Below, one piece after another: positions 1-6,678 of a stretch of DNA of 10,939 bases. The notes under the pieces were generated by a model. That model was not told the DNA's origin. It ran no database searches and was given only the letters and a program-made list of their open reading frames with translations. Location: positions 1-10,939 of the forward strand of contig CAMYVI010000065.1 of assembly GCA_947302185.1 (NCBI GenBank). The letters are read 5' to 3'. The translations under genes were made by a program, and so were the position numbers. Positions within the stretch are counted from its first letter, which is position 1; each line of letters starts with the position of its first letter. The stretch comes from an uncultured Lachnospiraceae bacterium. GTDB taxonomy: Bacteria; Bacillota_A; Clostridia; Lachnospirales; Lachnospiraceae.

Positions 1-1360
1 AAATCGTCTGGTAGAGATATTCATAAGCCATATCCCACAGCTCGTCCGGCTGGTAGCGGAATGAGCTTTGCGGAAGCTCATAGACACGCCCGCTCTTTAC
101 CGCAAAAACATCTTTCCATGAGTCGCAGGATTTTACCAGCTCGTTGCATCTCGCCGCAGCTTCCTTCTCGTTTCCCTCGTAAATAATGAATATGAAATCC
201 GGATTGTTGGCCAGAAGATTATCAAATGTCCTCCTGCCCGCATCGGTACTCTCCCTCGCATCGACCTCTCCTGCAAATGTATCAACAGCATCCGTCTCGA
301 CCGGAGCCTCCGGTATGAGCGATGCGGTCGACACATCGTTCGGTTTCGGCGTTGCCGATGAGTCTTCTACTTCGCCTTTTTCCGCCCTGCTGTCCTCCGG
401 CTTCTGCGTTGCTGAGGAATCTTCTGTTTCGCCTTTGTCTGCCTTGCTGTCCTCCGTTTTCGACATAACCGAAGAATCAGCTACTTTGCCTTTTTCCGCC
501 CTGCTGTCTCCGGACTGCGTCGCCACAGAGTCTTCCGCCTTAGAAGTCTCCTCCTCGTTCATCTTCCACACATGGACGCGCTGACCGCTTTTATTGGCAT
601 TCGTCATACCAAAGTCGCAAAGCATACTGCAGATAAAATCGTCGTTAGACATTGCACAGCATCCCTCGCTCCCGACCCGAATGACCATGTAGGTCGGCGT
701 TCGCCCTTTATAGTACTGATTCGCCGCTTCATCAGATACTTTCGTATCGCTGACGTCCCGTGCAGGCGGCTCCGTCACGGTAACTTCGATTTTGTGAGCA
801 GCCTCCAGTGCATTTGAAATGATACCTTCATTTCTGGCTGCCACCTCCGTGACATACTTCTGATAGGACTCTGAGTTGCCGGTCCTCTCGGTCAGAAGCT
901 GCATGGAGGCATCGTAGTCCCTGAAACTGTTGGCGCTGACCTCGATCATATCGCATTCCGCCTCTGACAGCTCCTTTTTGATTCCCGAGTAATTCTCGAC
1001 GGACCTGTCGACTATGACAACGTCCGTTTCCGTTTTCAGAATATTTTTCAAATCAGGCTCATTTTCGCTTCCGATCCAAACTAAATCCTTCGGAATTTCG
1101 GGCAGGTCCTGTGCCTCATCGGCTGCAGCGATGAGCTCTCCGCCGGCAAGCATCCACATTCTTGCCGCATTGCGTGAAAGCGCAACTGCTTTCACATCTT
1201 TCGGTTCAGTACTCTCGCTTTCTGTCAGAACTTCCTCTGCCTGTGAAACCGATCCGGCAGATATACTGCTGTCGGTCTGAGCTGTGCTCTCTCCTCCGGC
1301 ACAGCCTGTCACAGCAAAAAGAATGGCTGCAGAAACTGCAGCCGCAAGAAATCTCTTCAT
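1..1360 (-). CDS. ABC transporter substrate-binding lipoprotein, BtuF/FepB type (3' end outside window)
   Basis: The gene starts at ATG 1360 and stays open for 453 codons to the window edge, so the C-terminus is missing. Residues 1-20 form a lipoprotein signal: Met-Lys-Arg, a hydrophobic stretch, and lipobox VTGC with Cys20 as the predicted lipid anchor on the outer membrane face. Residues 57-120 (ALSRNAARMWMLAGG, then ENEPDLKNILKTETDVVIVD) and 378-453 (NNPDFIFI, then SWKDVFAVKSGRVYELP) match the two lobes of iron-siderophore/cobalamin binding proteins. Between them, about residues 265-368 are an acidic low-complexity insertion with three 19-residue repeats, not normal for the family. Four cysteines cluster at 234, 235, 244 and 248. 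Partner permease and ATPase genes would lie beyond the left edge. The family is fairly sure; the ligand cannot be told. A GAAGGATGG sequence 13 nt upstream is a modest ribosome binding site. Confidence 0.85.
   Translation of the reverse strand, partial: MKRFLAAAVSAAILFAVTGCAGGESTAQTDSSISAGSVSQAEEVLTESESTEPKDVKAVALSRNAARMWMLAGGELIAAADEAQDLPEIPKDLVWIGSENEPDLKNILKTETDVVIVDRSVENYSGIKKELSEAECDMIEVSANSFRDYDASMQLLTERTGNSESYQKYVTEVAARNEGIISNALEAAHKIEVTVTEPPARDVSDTKVSDEAANQYYKGRTPTYMVIRVGSEGCCAMSNDDFICSMLCDFGMTNANKSGQRVHVWKMNEEETSKAEDSVATQSGDSRAEKGKVADSSVMSKTEDSKADKGETEDSSATQKPEDSRAEKGEVEDSSATPKPNDVSTASLIPEAPVETDAVDTFAGEVDARESTDAGRRTFDNLLANNPDFIFIIYEGNEKEAAARCNELVKSCDSWKDVFAVKSGRVYELPQSSFRYQPDELWDMAYEYLYQTI
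341..511 (-). repeat. 57-bp in-frame tandem repeat, three units, inside the substrate-binding protein
   Basis: Three consecutive 57-bp units encode 19-residue repeats at residues 284-302, 303-321 and 322-340. They have the pattern (G/E)DS(R/K)A(E/D)KG..-(A/E)DSS....K(P/T). A partial unit precedes them (residues 275-283, to base 538). The units are diverged from each other but the period is exact, and being a multiple of three it keeps the frame. The segment is rich in Asp, Glu, Ser and Lys and is expected to be disordered. Confidence 0.9.
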
Positions 1361-1553
1361 AACCCCAGTTCCATCCTTCATCACAGTTTAGGGATACCCT
1401 CTCCCCATTAGATCATATCTGCTTTCTGCGCCGGATTGCTACTCCCCAGTATATCCGAAGTCTTCCACAGACAAGTATCTTTTTTGACTGTATACCGATC
1501 GGTATTTCCATGATATATCGCTGCAATTCTCCCCGTGCAACGAGACTTGAAAT
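1361..1553 (-). other. Long 5' leader of the substrate-binding protein gene
   Basis: About 190 nt lie between the predicted transcription start and ATG 1360. No gene is seen here. On the minus strand the leader has three GGGGAG boxes (near 1527, 1446 and 1407), a hairpin AGGG-ATA-CCCT near 1390-1400, and the 14-bp palindrome listed separately. I tried to read it as a cobalamin riboswitch, because of the BtuF-like product, and found none of the conserved boxes. Its length suggests post-transcriptional or operator control, but the class is unknown. Confidence 0.4.
1492..1505. promoter_or_regulatory. Perfect 14-bp palindrome, TetR-type operator candidate
   Basis: The sequence ATACCGATCGGTAT is a perfect palindrome. 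Its form (ATACCG.CGGTAT) resembles operators of TetR-family repressors. It lies about 50-60 bp downstream of the predicted start point of the binding-protein transcript, so a bound repressor could act as a roadblock. As RNA it could also form a short hairpin. No regulator gene is in the window. Confidence 0.5.
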
Positions 1554-1560
1554 TGGCTTT

Positions 1561-1589
1561 ATTATAGCATAAGAAAAGCGATTTGTGTA
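1561..1589 (-). promoter_or_regulatory. Sigma-A type promoter of the substrate-binding protein gene
   Basis: On the minus strand a perfect TATAAT (1561-1566) is preceded by TGC, giving an extended -10. A TACACA box (1584-1589) at 17-bp spacing matches the -35 consensus at four of six positions. It sits just after the PTS terminator, so the binding-protein gene is probably transcribed on its own. Confidence 0.75.
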
Positions 1590-1600
1590 GGTATGAAAAA

Positions 1601-1624
1601 CCCCGGGATCCGAAGATCCCGGGG
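1601..1624 (-). terminator. Rho-independent terminator of the PTS permease gene
   Basis: A perfect 10-bp stem, CCCCGGGATC paired with GATCCCGGGG, closes a four-base loop. On the minus strand the loop is TTCG, closed by C-G, the extra-stable tetraloop. The stem is followed on that strand by TTTTTCATAC. On the other strand it also ends in five T, so it may work in both directions. Confidence 0.95.
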
Positions 1625-1672
1625 AAAAATTCATATGTTGGAACTATGTCCCGACTGACTTCACTTCAGTGA

Positions 1673-3616
1673 TCAGGCATTGATCTTTACATCGTTGAAG
1701 TCATCAGAGTTTGTAAGAAGGAATACAACCGTGTCAGCATAGCCTGCCTTGTGAATCTTGTCGATATCGAAATTCAGAAGGAGGTCGCCGGCCTTGACTG
1801 TATCGCCTTCAGCGACTGCCGGTGAGAATCCATCGCCGTTCATAGCGACTGTATCTACGCCGACATGGATGAGAAGCTCAAGTCCGGAATCTGTGGAGAT
1901 ACCGATTGCATGCTTGGACTCTGCAACTGTGGAGATCGTGCCGTCTACCGGTGCAACTACAACACCCTTGGACGGTGTGATACCGAGACCTGCGCCGAGA
2001 ACGCCTGATGCAAATGTAGCATCCGGGATCTGCTCCTGCGGAACCAGTGTTCCGACTGCCGGAGACTTGACCTTGTCAGCGCCGACTTCCATAACGACCG
2101 GCTGTGTATTGATATCGATTGGCGGAGCTGCCTTCGGAGCTGCCTTCTTCGGTTCATCTTCCTTGAAGATGACTGTTGTGATAAAGAATGCAAGACCGCC
2201 GGAGATTGCAAGAACGATTGTATAAAGCAACGCATTGTTGATTGTAAGGTATCCCGGGATACCTGTTACGCCGTATGCAGAAGCACCGATGCCCATGAAT
2301 GCAGCAACAAGTGCACCTACAGCACCGCCGATCATACCACCGACGAACGGCTTCATGAAGCGCATGTTAACACCGAAGATAGCCGGCTCTGTGATACCGA
2401 GAGCTGCGGACATGGAAGACGGAATAGCAACTGCTTTTGTCTTCTGATTCTTGGAACGGAGACCGACTGCAAGGCAGGCGCCGAACTGTGCGAAGTTAGC
2501 GGCAGATGCGATCGGCATCCAGGTATTGAGACCCTTGGAAGCAAGCATACCGGCCTCGATAACGTTGTACATATGGTGAAGACCCATAACAACAGTACAG
2601 GGATAAAGTGCACCCATGATGCAGGAACCGATCGGATTTGCAACAAGCTTCTCAGCACCGTTCAGAACGAGTGTCTCAAGTGTGGAGAAGATCGGTCCAA
2701 TAATTGTAAGAGTTACAAGTGCTGTTACAAGAACAGTTGTCAGCGGAGTTACGAAGAGGTCGATCATTTCCGGAACATGCTTATGTAACCAGGATTCGAC
2801 CTTGCTCATAAAGAGGACAGCCAGCATGACCGGGATAACATGGCCCTGATAACCTACTCTGTTGATCGGGAGAATCGGTCCAAACAGATGCCACTGAGGT
2901 ATTCCGCCAAGCGATGCAACCGTCACATTATCCGGATTTGCCGCCCAGTCATACAGATACGGGCTTACGCCGTTAACTTCGATGCCGAAGAATTTTGCTA
3001 CCTGCTCGGCACTACCGACATTCCAGCCGTTAAGGAATGCAGCATGGATCATCAAAAGACCGATGACCGCACCGAGGAAAATGTTGCCGCCGAATACTCT
3101 CGCCGCTGAAATTGCAACGATAACCGGCAGATAAGCGAAAGCGGTGTTCGCAGCTGTATCAAGGAATGCGAACCAGTCAGTGCCGCCGAAACCGAGACCC
3201 GGAATCTTAGCGAGAGCCTCAACAAGACCCATCATAAGACCGGAAGCAACGATTGCGGGAAGAATCGGAACGAAAACATCGCCGATCGGCTTGAGAAGTC
3301 TGATATACCATGGCTGCTGTGCAGCGGCTGCAGCCTTAACATCTTCCTTGGAAGCTGCGGAAGCGCCTGTGATGGATAGGAACTCATCATAAACCTTGTT
3401 TACCGTACCAGTACCGATGATCAGCTGCAGCTGGCCATTGGATTCGAACATACCCTTAACGCCATCGACGTTTTCGAGTACTTCCTTATTGACTTTGCTG
3501 TTATCCGCGATAACAAGGCGAAGTCTTGTCGCGCAATGTGCAGCAGAGACGACATTGGAGCCGCCGCCGATATTATCGGCAATCTCCTGCGCGCATTTTC
3601 TGTAATCAAGTGCCAT
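1673..3616 (-). CDS. scrA: PTS system sucrose-type EIIBCA permease
   Basis: This is a 647-residue phosphotransferase permease of the glucose superfamily that imports and phosphorylates a disaccharide, most likely sucrose to sucrose-6-phosphate. Domain order is B-C-A. EIIB covers residues 1-85, with phospho-acceptor Cys28 in AAHCATRLRL, the wording typical of ScrA. The membrane EIIC covers about 105-485, with the GITEPAIFG signature at 407-415. After a Lys/Ala/Pro linker comes EIIA (about 507-647), with the two active-site histidines H569 (SKHAIGI) and H584 (LLIHVGVDT) 15 residues apart as in EIIA-Glc. Length and order are normal for Gram-positive forms. Start ATG 3616 has a clear GGGAGG site. 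It has its own promoter and terminator. Trehalose (TreP) is the main alternative, since GTVNKVY is also seen there. No sucrose-6-phosphate hydrolase gene is visible in the window. Confidence 0.88.
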   Translation of the reverse strand: MALDYRKCAQEIADNIGGGSNVVSAAHCATRLRLVIADNSKVNKEVLENVDGVKGMFESNGQLQLIIGTGTVNKVYDEFLSITGASAASKEDVKAAAAAQQPWYIRLLKPIGDVFVPILPAIVASGLMMGLVEALAKIPGLGFGGTDWFAFLDTAANTAFAYLPVIVAISAARVFGGNIFLGAVIGLLMIHAAFLNGWNVGSAEQVAKFFGIEVNGVSPYLYDWAANPDNVTVASLGGIPQWHLFGPILPINRVGYQGHVIPVMLAVLFMSKVESWLHKHVPEMIDLFVTPLTTVLVTALVTLTIIGPIFSTLETLVLNGAEKLVANPIGSCIMGALYPCTVVMGLHHMYNVIEAGMLASKGLNTWMPIASAANFAQFGACLAVGLRSKNQKTKAVAIPSSMSAALGITEPAIFGVNMRFMKPFVGGMIGGAVGALVAAFMGIGASAYGVTGIPGYLTINNALLYTIVLAISGGLAFFITTVIFKEDEPKKAAPKAAPPIDINTQPVVMEVGADKVKSPAVGTLVPQEQIPDATFASGVLGAGLGITPSKGVVVAPVDGTISTVAESKHAIGISTDSGLELLIHVGVDTVAMNGDGFSPAVAEGDTVKAGDLLLNFDIDKIHKAGYADTVVFLLTNSDDFNDVKINA

Positions 3617-3717
3617 AATTTTTCTCCTCCCTTTGGTGAATTATTGTTGCAGCACTCAAGAGTTACTTGTATCAAGATTCAGGATCGAACTTCCCGAACA
3701 ATGATCTCTATTACTCG

Positions 3718-3746
3718 ATTATACACATAATTTCAACTTACTACAA
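3718..3746 (-). promoter_or_regulatory. Promoter of the PTS permease gene
   Basis: On the minus strand TTGTAG (3741-3746), a 17-bp spacer and a perfect TATAAT (3718-3723) form a good vegetative promoter, in an AT-rich stretch (3720-3800). The leader of about 95 nt contains a 7-bp stem TTCGGGA/TCCTGAA (about 3679-3699). I did not find a LicT/SacT antiterminator target in it. Confidence 0.75.
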
Positions 3747-3826
3747 CCGTGATTTTATCTAATTTTTATATTTAGTTTTTGTTTATTTTATTTTACTTGT
3801 GACTTTTTCGCAAAAGAGCAGAAAAC

Positions 3827-3864
3827 AGGACCGATAAACTATCCAAAAGTTATTCATCGGTCCT
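3827..3864 (-). terminator. Terminator of the amylosucrase-type gene
   Basis: A 9-bp perfect stem (AGGACCGAT with ATCGGTCCT), extendable past a mismatch, is followed on the minus strand by GTTTTCTGCTCTTTT. It lies about 60 bp after the stop codon. The T-tract is interrupted, so strength is moderate. Confidence 0.8.
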
Positions 3865-3922
3865 GTCGAAATATAGTCGGCAAACTTACGGAAGACCGGG
3901 CGAAATCACATCTTCAGCGGAT

Positions 3923-6160
3923 TTATTCTTCAGTTTCGGACGCAGCCTTTTTCGCAGTACGCTTCCTTGTCGTCCTCTTCGGAGCCTCCGCTGCGTCACC
4001 GTCTGCAGCCTTCTTAGCCGTGCGCTTTCCGGCCGTCTTCTTCGGAGCTTCGGCAGCCTCGGACGCCTCGGCTTTTTTGGCTGTGCGCTTTCCGGCCGTC
4101 TTCTTCGGGGCTTCGGCAGCCGCTGCATCGGTCTTCTTAGCCGCGCGCCTCTTCGGAGCTTTCTTCGCAGTCTCTTCAGAAATTTCTGCTGTTTTGATTG
4201 TCTCTGTCGGTTCCGCTTCAGCCTTCGGTGCTTCTGCCGGAATTTCCTCTGCCTTCGGCTCCTCCGCAGGAGCTTCCGCTTCCTTCGGCTCCTCCGCTTT
4301 CACCGGCTTCGGGTTGAAGTTATAGTACAGCCATGCAAAATCATGAGCCGGAACGCCGACAGCCTTAGCTGCGCGATGTTCGCCGGTCAGAAGATCGATA
4401 TAGTCTTCTTCCTCATTGATCCATGCTGTCTCATCATTTTCACTGAAATTGAACAGCGCGAGGAGTTTTTCGCCTTCATAGTAGCGGCCTATGCCGAGGA
4501 TCTTGTCATTGTATGTCTCAAGCGTCCACGCATCCGCGTCGATGTTGAACAGCGAATGCTCGGCGCGAATGATTTCAAGTCTGCGAAGCGCCTGGAACAG
4601 GCGGCCCGGTCTTGTCGTCTCATCATTTCTCTTCTCGGCATCTTCCCACACAAAATTCCCGCGATGAAGATAACGGCTGTCCTCACACTTGACCGGATCA
4701 TCATGGTAAGTATAATCATTTTTCTGACCGACTTCATCACCGCTGTAAATGACCGGTACACCTGTCTGAGTCAGAAGGAATGCATGGAGCATAATATCAA
4801 GCTGGATTGCCTCATTCCACTTGAATTCATTATTTTCATACTCTGCCGCTTCTATGCCGCAGAGAGATGCCGTCGTTCCGCAGAGTCTGGCGTCGCCGAG
4901 TCTCGGATCGTCGTTGTAGAGCTCTCCTCTGGAATTGCTTCCCCAGTAAGCGCCCTTCAGATAGTCATTGATATACTTCTTATGGGCGACTTCCTCAATG
5001 CCGAACTGTTTCAGATAATTGAAATCTAGTCCCCAGCCGATATCATCATGGCAGCGGAGGTAGTTCAGGAATGCGAACTGCTTCGGGAGGGCAAATACGC
5101 CGTCAAGTGTATGCTTCAAAAGACGCACATCTCTGGTAGCGACAGTATTCCAGGTCGTGCACATTGTCGTGGCATTGTAGAGCATATGGCACTCCGGCTT
5201 GTCGACTGTACCGAAATACGGTGCAAGCTTGGACGGCTCCATGACGACTTCTCCGAGAAGAAGTGTGCCCGGGCATACGACTTCCGCAGCCATGCGCATG
5301 ATTCTGACAAGTGTATGGACCTGAGGCAGATTTCTGTTGTCGGTCCCGAGCTGCTTCCAGATGTACGGCGTCGCATCGAGGCGAACGATATCCACGCCGT
5401 TATTGCAGAGATTAAGCATATCCGCAGTCATGTCGTTAAATACGACCGGGTTGCGGTAGTTGAGATCCCACTGATACGGATAGAACATGGTCATGACCGG
5501 CTTGCCCACTTCCGGTACCCAGGTAAAGTTTCCCGGAGCCGTTGTCGGGAATACCTGAGGAACCGTCTTCTCATATTCATTCGGAATGGTCCAGTCATCA
5601 AAGAAGAAATATCTGTCCTGATATTCTTTCTCTCCCGCCCGTGCTCTCTTCGCCCACTCATGATCCTCACTTGTGTGGTTCATAACGAAGTCGAGGCAGA
5701 TGTTCATTCCCTTGGAATGGCAATCGACAGAAAGATCATAGAGATCCTGCATTGTTCCGAGTTCGGGCTGTACCTTTCTGAAGTTGGAAACGGCATATCC
5801 GCCGTCGCTCCGCTCTTTCGGACTTTCAAGGAGCGGCATCAGATGAATAAAGTTCGCTCCGCATTCTTTAATATAGTCGAGTTTCTCATGTACTCCCTTA
5901 AGATTACCGGCGAAACAATTTGTATAAATAATCATTCCGAGCATGTCATTGCCTTTGTACCAGTCCGGCACCAGGCATCTCATATCGTCCCACTCTTTGA
6001 GCTCGGGTGAGCGGGCGGCATAGTACTCATGCAGCATTTCCACAAAGTAGTCAAATGCCTGCTGATCATTATTGTAGAGTTCCTTATAGAGCCACTGCAT
6101 CTCATCATAGTGCACTTTAAGGCGCTCAATAAATTGCGGTTCCCAGTTCTGATTGATCAT
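3923..6160 (-). CDS. GH13 amylosucrase-type glucosyltransferase with an acidic-then-basic H1-like tail
   Basis: The 745-residue protein resembles amylosucrase (GH13 subfamily 4), which splits sucrose, builds alpha-1,4-glucan and releases fructose. Visible landmarks are ERSDGGYAVSNFR (D119 equals the sucrose-pocket Asp), DFVMNH (region I), DIVRLDATPY with nucleophile D262, LLGEVV with acid/base E304, RCHDDIGW with D372, and EDSRYLHR with R496, partner of D119. All catalytic residues are present. No signal peptide is seen, so it should be cytosolic. The start is taken at ATG 6160, behind GGGAGG and six A; an upstream in-frame ATG at 6214 has no such site. The catalytic part ends near residue 618. 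Residues 619-660 are Glu/Ala/Pro/Lys rich, and 665-741 are Lys/Arg/Ala rich with three 21-residue repeats. This tail is absent from characterised amylosucrases. Sucrose hydrolase or action on a related donor remain possible. Confidence 0.88.
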   Translation of the reverse strand: MINQNWEPQFIERLKVHYDEMQWLYKELYNNDQQAFDYFVEMLHEYYAARSPELKEWDDMRCLVPDWYKGNDMLGMIIYTNCFAGNLKGVHEKLDYIKECGANFIHLMPLLESPKERSDGGYAVSNFRKVQPELGTMQDLYDLSVDCHSKGMNICLDFVMNHTSEDHEWAKRARAGEKEYQDRYFFFDDWTIPNEYEKTVPQVFPTTAPGNFTWVPEVGKPVMTMFYPYQWDLNYRNPVVFNDMTADMLNLCNNGVDIVRLDATPYIWKQLGTDNRNLPQVHTLVRIMRMAAEVVCPGTLLLGEVVMEPSKLAPYFGTVDKPECHMLYNATTMCTTWNTVATRDVRLLKHTLDGVFALPKQFAFLNYLRCHDDIGWGLDFNYLKQFGIEEVAHKKYINDYLKGAYWGSNSRGELYNDDPRLGDARLCGTTASLCGIEAAEYENNEFKWNEAIQLDIMLHAFLLTQTGVPVIYSGDEVGQKNDYTYHDDPVKCEDSRYLHRGNFVWEDAEKRNDETTRPGRLFQALRRLEIIRAEHSLFNIDADAWTLETYNDKILGIGRYYEGEKLLALFNFSENDETAWINEEEDYIDLLTGEHRAAKAVGVPAHDFAWLYYNFNPKPVKAEEPKEAEAPAEEPKAEEIPAEAPKAEAEPTETIKTAEISEETAKKAPKRRAAKKTDAAAAEAPKKTAGKRTAKKAEASEAAEAPKKTAGKRTAKKAADGDAAEAPKRTTRKRTAKKAASETEE
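3929..4117 (-). repeat. 63-bp in-frame tandem repeat encoding the basic tail
   Basis: Three units of 21 codons (residues 682-702, 703-723, 724-744) each encode AEAPK(K/R)T.(G/R)KRTAKKA followed by a short acidic spacer. Units 1 and 2 are nearly identical; unit 3 (AEAPKRTTRKRTAKKA) is the most diverged. The AKKA/KRTAKK pattern is like histone H1 C-termini and bacterial H1-like proteins. Confidence 0.95.
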
Positions 6161-6231
6161 TTTTTTCCTCCCTGATACTGGTGATTTCTTACTGTTCTCA
6201 CGTCGCAAAACCACTAAAGACTGTTATTTTT

Positions 6232-6260
6232 ACTATAGATTACAGCTTTATGTTTTGCAA
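6232..6260 (-). promoter_or_regulatory. Promoter of the amylosucrase-type gene, with a possible LacI-family site
   Basis: On the minus strand TTGCAA (6255-6260), 17 bp and TATAGT (6232-6237) form a good promoter with a leader of about 65 nt. Overlapping the -35 is AAAACGATTT (6259-6268), symmetric around a central CG at eight of ten positions. This is the style of operators bound by LacI-family sugar regulators such as ScrR or CcpA. The operator is tentative. Confidence 0.65.
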
Positions 6261-6380
6261 ATCGTTTTAAAAATTTCGTTATTTTTATCATACAAAACTT
6301 ATTTTTTTGTCTATTTTCCCTAAATTCGTGAAATATATTATCTTGCTTTTGCGAAAAAGTTTTACCTTTAGTGTAAAAAG

Positions 6381-6409
6381 GGCTGCTCACGCATTTTCGC
6401 GCAGCAGCC
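6381..6409 (-). terminator. Terminator of the copper ATPase gene
   Basis: GGCTGCT and GCG/CGC arms pair across an ATTTTC loop (GGCTGCTCACGC with GCGCAGCAGCC). On the minus strand the stem is followed by CTTTTTACAC. It lies about 60 bp after the ATPase stop codon. The 300-bp gap from 6161 to 6468 holds only this and the amylosucrase promoter. Confidence 0.85.
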
Positions 6410-6468
6410 TTCTTATATGTCCCTATCTGTACAGGATCTGTTATCAGTCAGTCGTACCGCATCCGCAG

Positions 6469-6678
6469 TCACTCGATTCCGAGTACCTTGTAGTCCTTAT
6501 CCTCCACCGCTTTTGTGAGAACCGCATTGTCCAATTCCGCAGCCATGGAAACTACAGCCGTTCCGGCCTCATGGCTCACCTGTGCCTCCGTTACTCCCTC
6601 AAGTCCCTCGAGCGCTTTCTTCACCGTCGCCTCGCAGTGCGGGCACATCATGCCTTCAATCTTCATTGTCTTTGTCAT
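6469..6678 (-). CDS. copZ: Nested in-frame CopZ-like copper chaperone, possible internal start within copA
   Basis: Codon 818 of copA is an ATG (6676-6678) preceded by AAAGGAG with a 5-nt spacer, as good a ribosome binding site as any true start in the window. From it, 69 residues form exactly one heavy-metal-associated domain: [11 protein letters not shown] at the front and DYKVLGIE at the end, the usual size of free CopZ. So the same reading frame could yield both the full pump and a soluble copper carrier for it. What is seen is the site and the domain boundary; that translation starts here is inference. Alternatively the signal is a relic of a former separate copZ fused to copA. Confidence 0.5.
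   Translation of the reverse strand: MTKTMKIEGMMCPHCEATVKKALEGLEGVTEAQVSHEAGTAVVSMAAELDNAVLTKAVEDKDYKVLGIE

Noticed and set aside
1..1360. A frameshift or pseudogene in the binding protein because of its low-complexity middle
   Set aside because: The frame is open over all 453 codons, and both lobes flanking the insertion match the family in the same frame.
1437..1446. GGGGAGTAGC in the leader, as in yybP-ykoY manganese riboswitches
   Set aside because: Only the opening box matches; the other conserved loops of that motif do not follow.
1413..1634. Minus-strand frame of 73 codons
   Set aside because: It starts before the PTS terminator and runs through it, the promoter and the palindrome; no ribosome binding site and no recognisable domain.
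1758..3605. Plus-strand frames opposite the PTS gene
   Set aside because: Ser/Thr/Pro-rich shadow translations of a conserved permease on the other strand.
4343..6010. Long plus-strand reading frames of 228 and 320 codons
   Set aside because: They lie wholly opposite the amylosucrase gene, have no family motif or good ribosome binding site, and the minus-strand frame shows every catalytic motif.
6161..6214. Upstream start of the amylosucrase at 6214
   Set aside because: It adds 18 basic residues with no family match and no ribosome binding site, and lies close behind the predicted transcription start; ATG 6160 has GGGAGG at good spacing.
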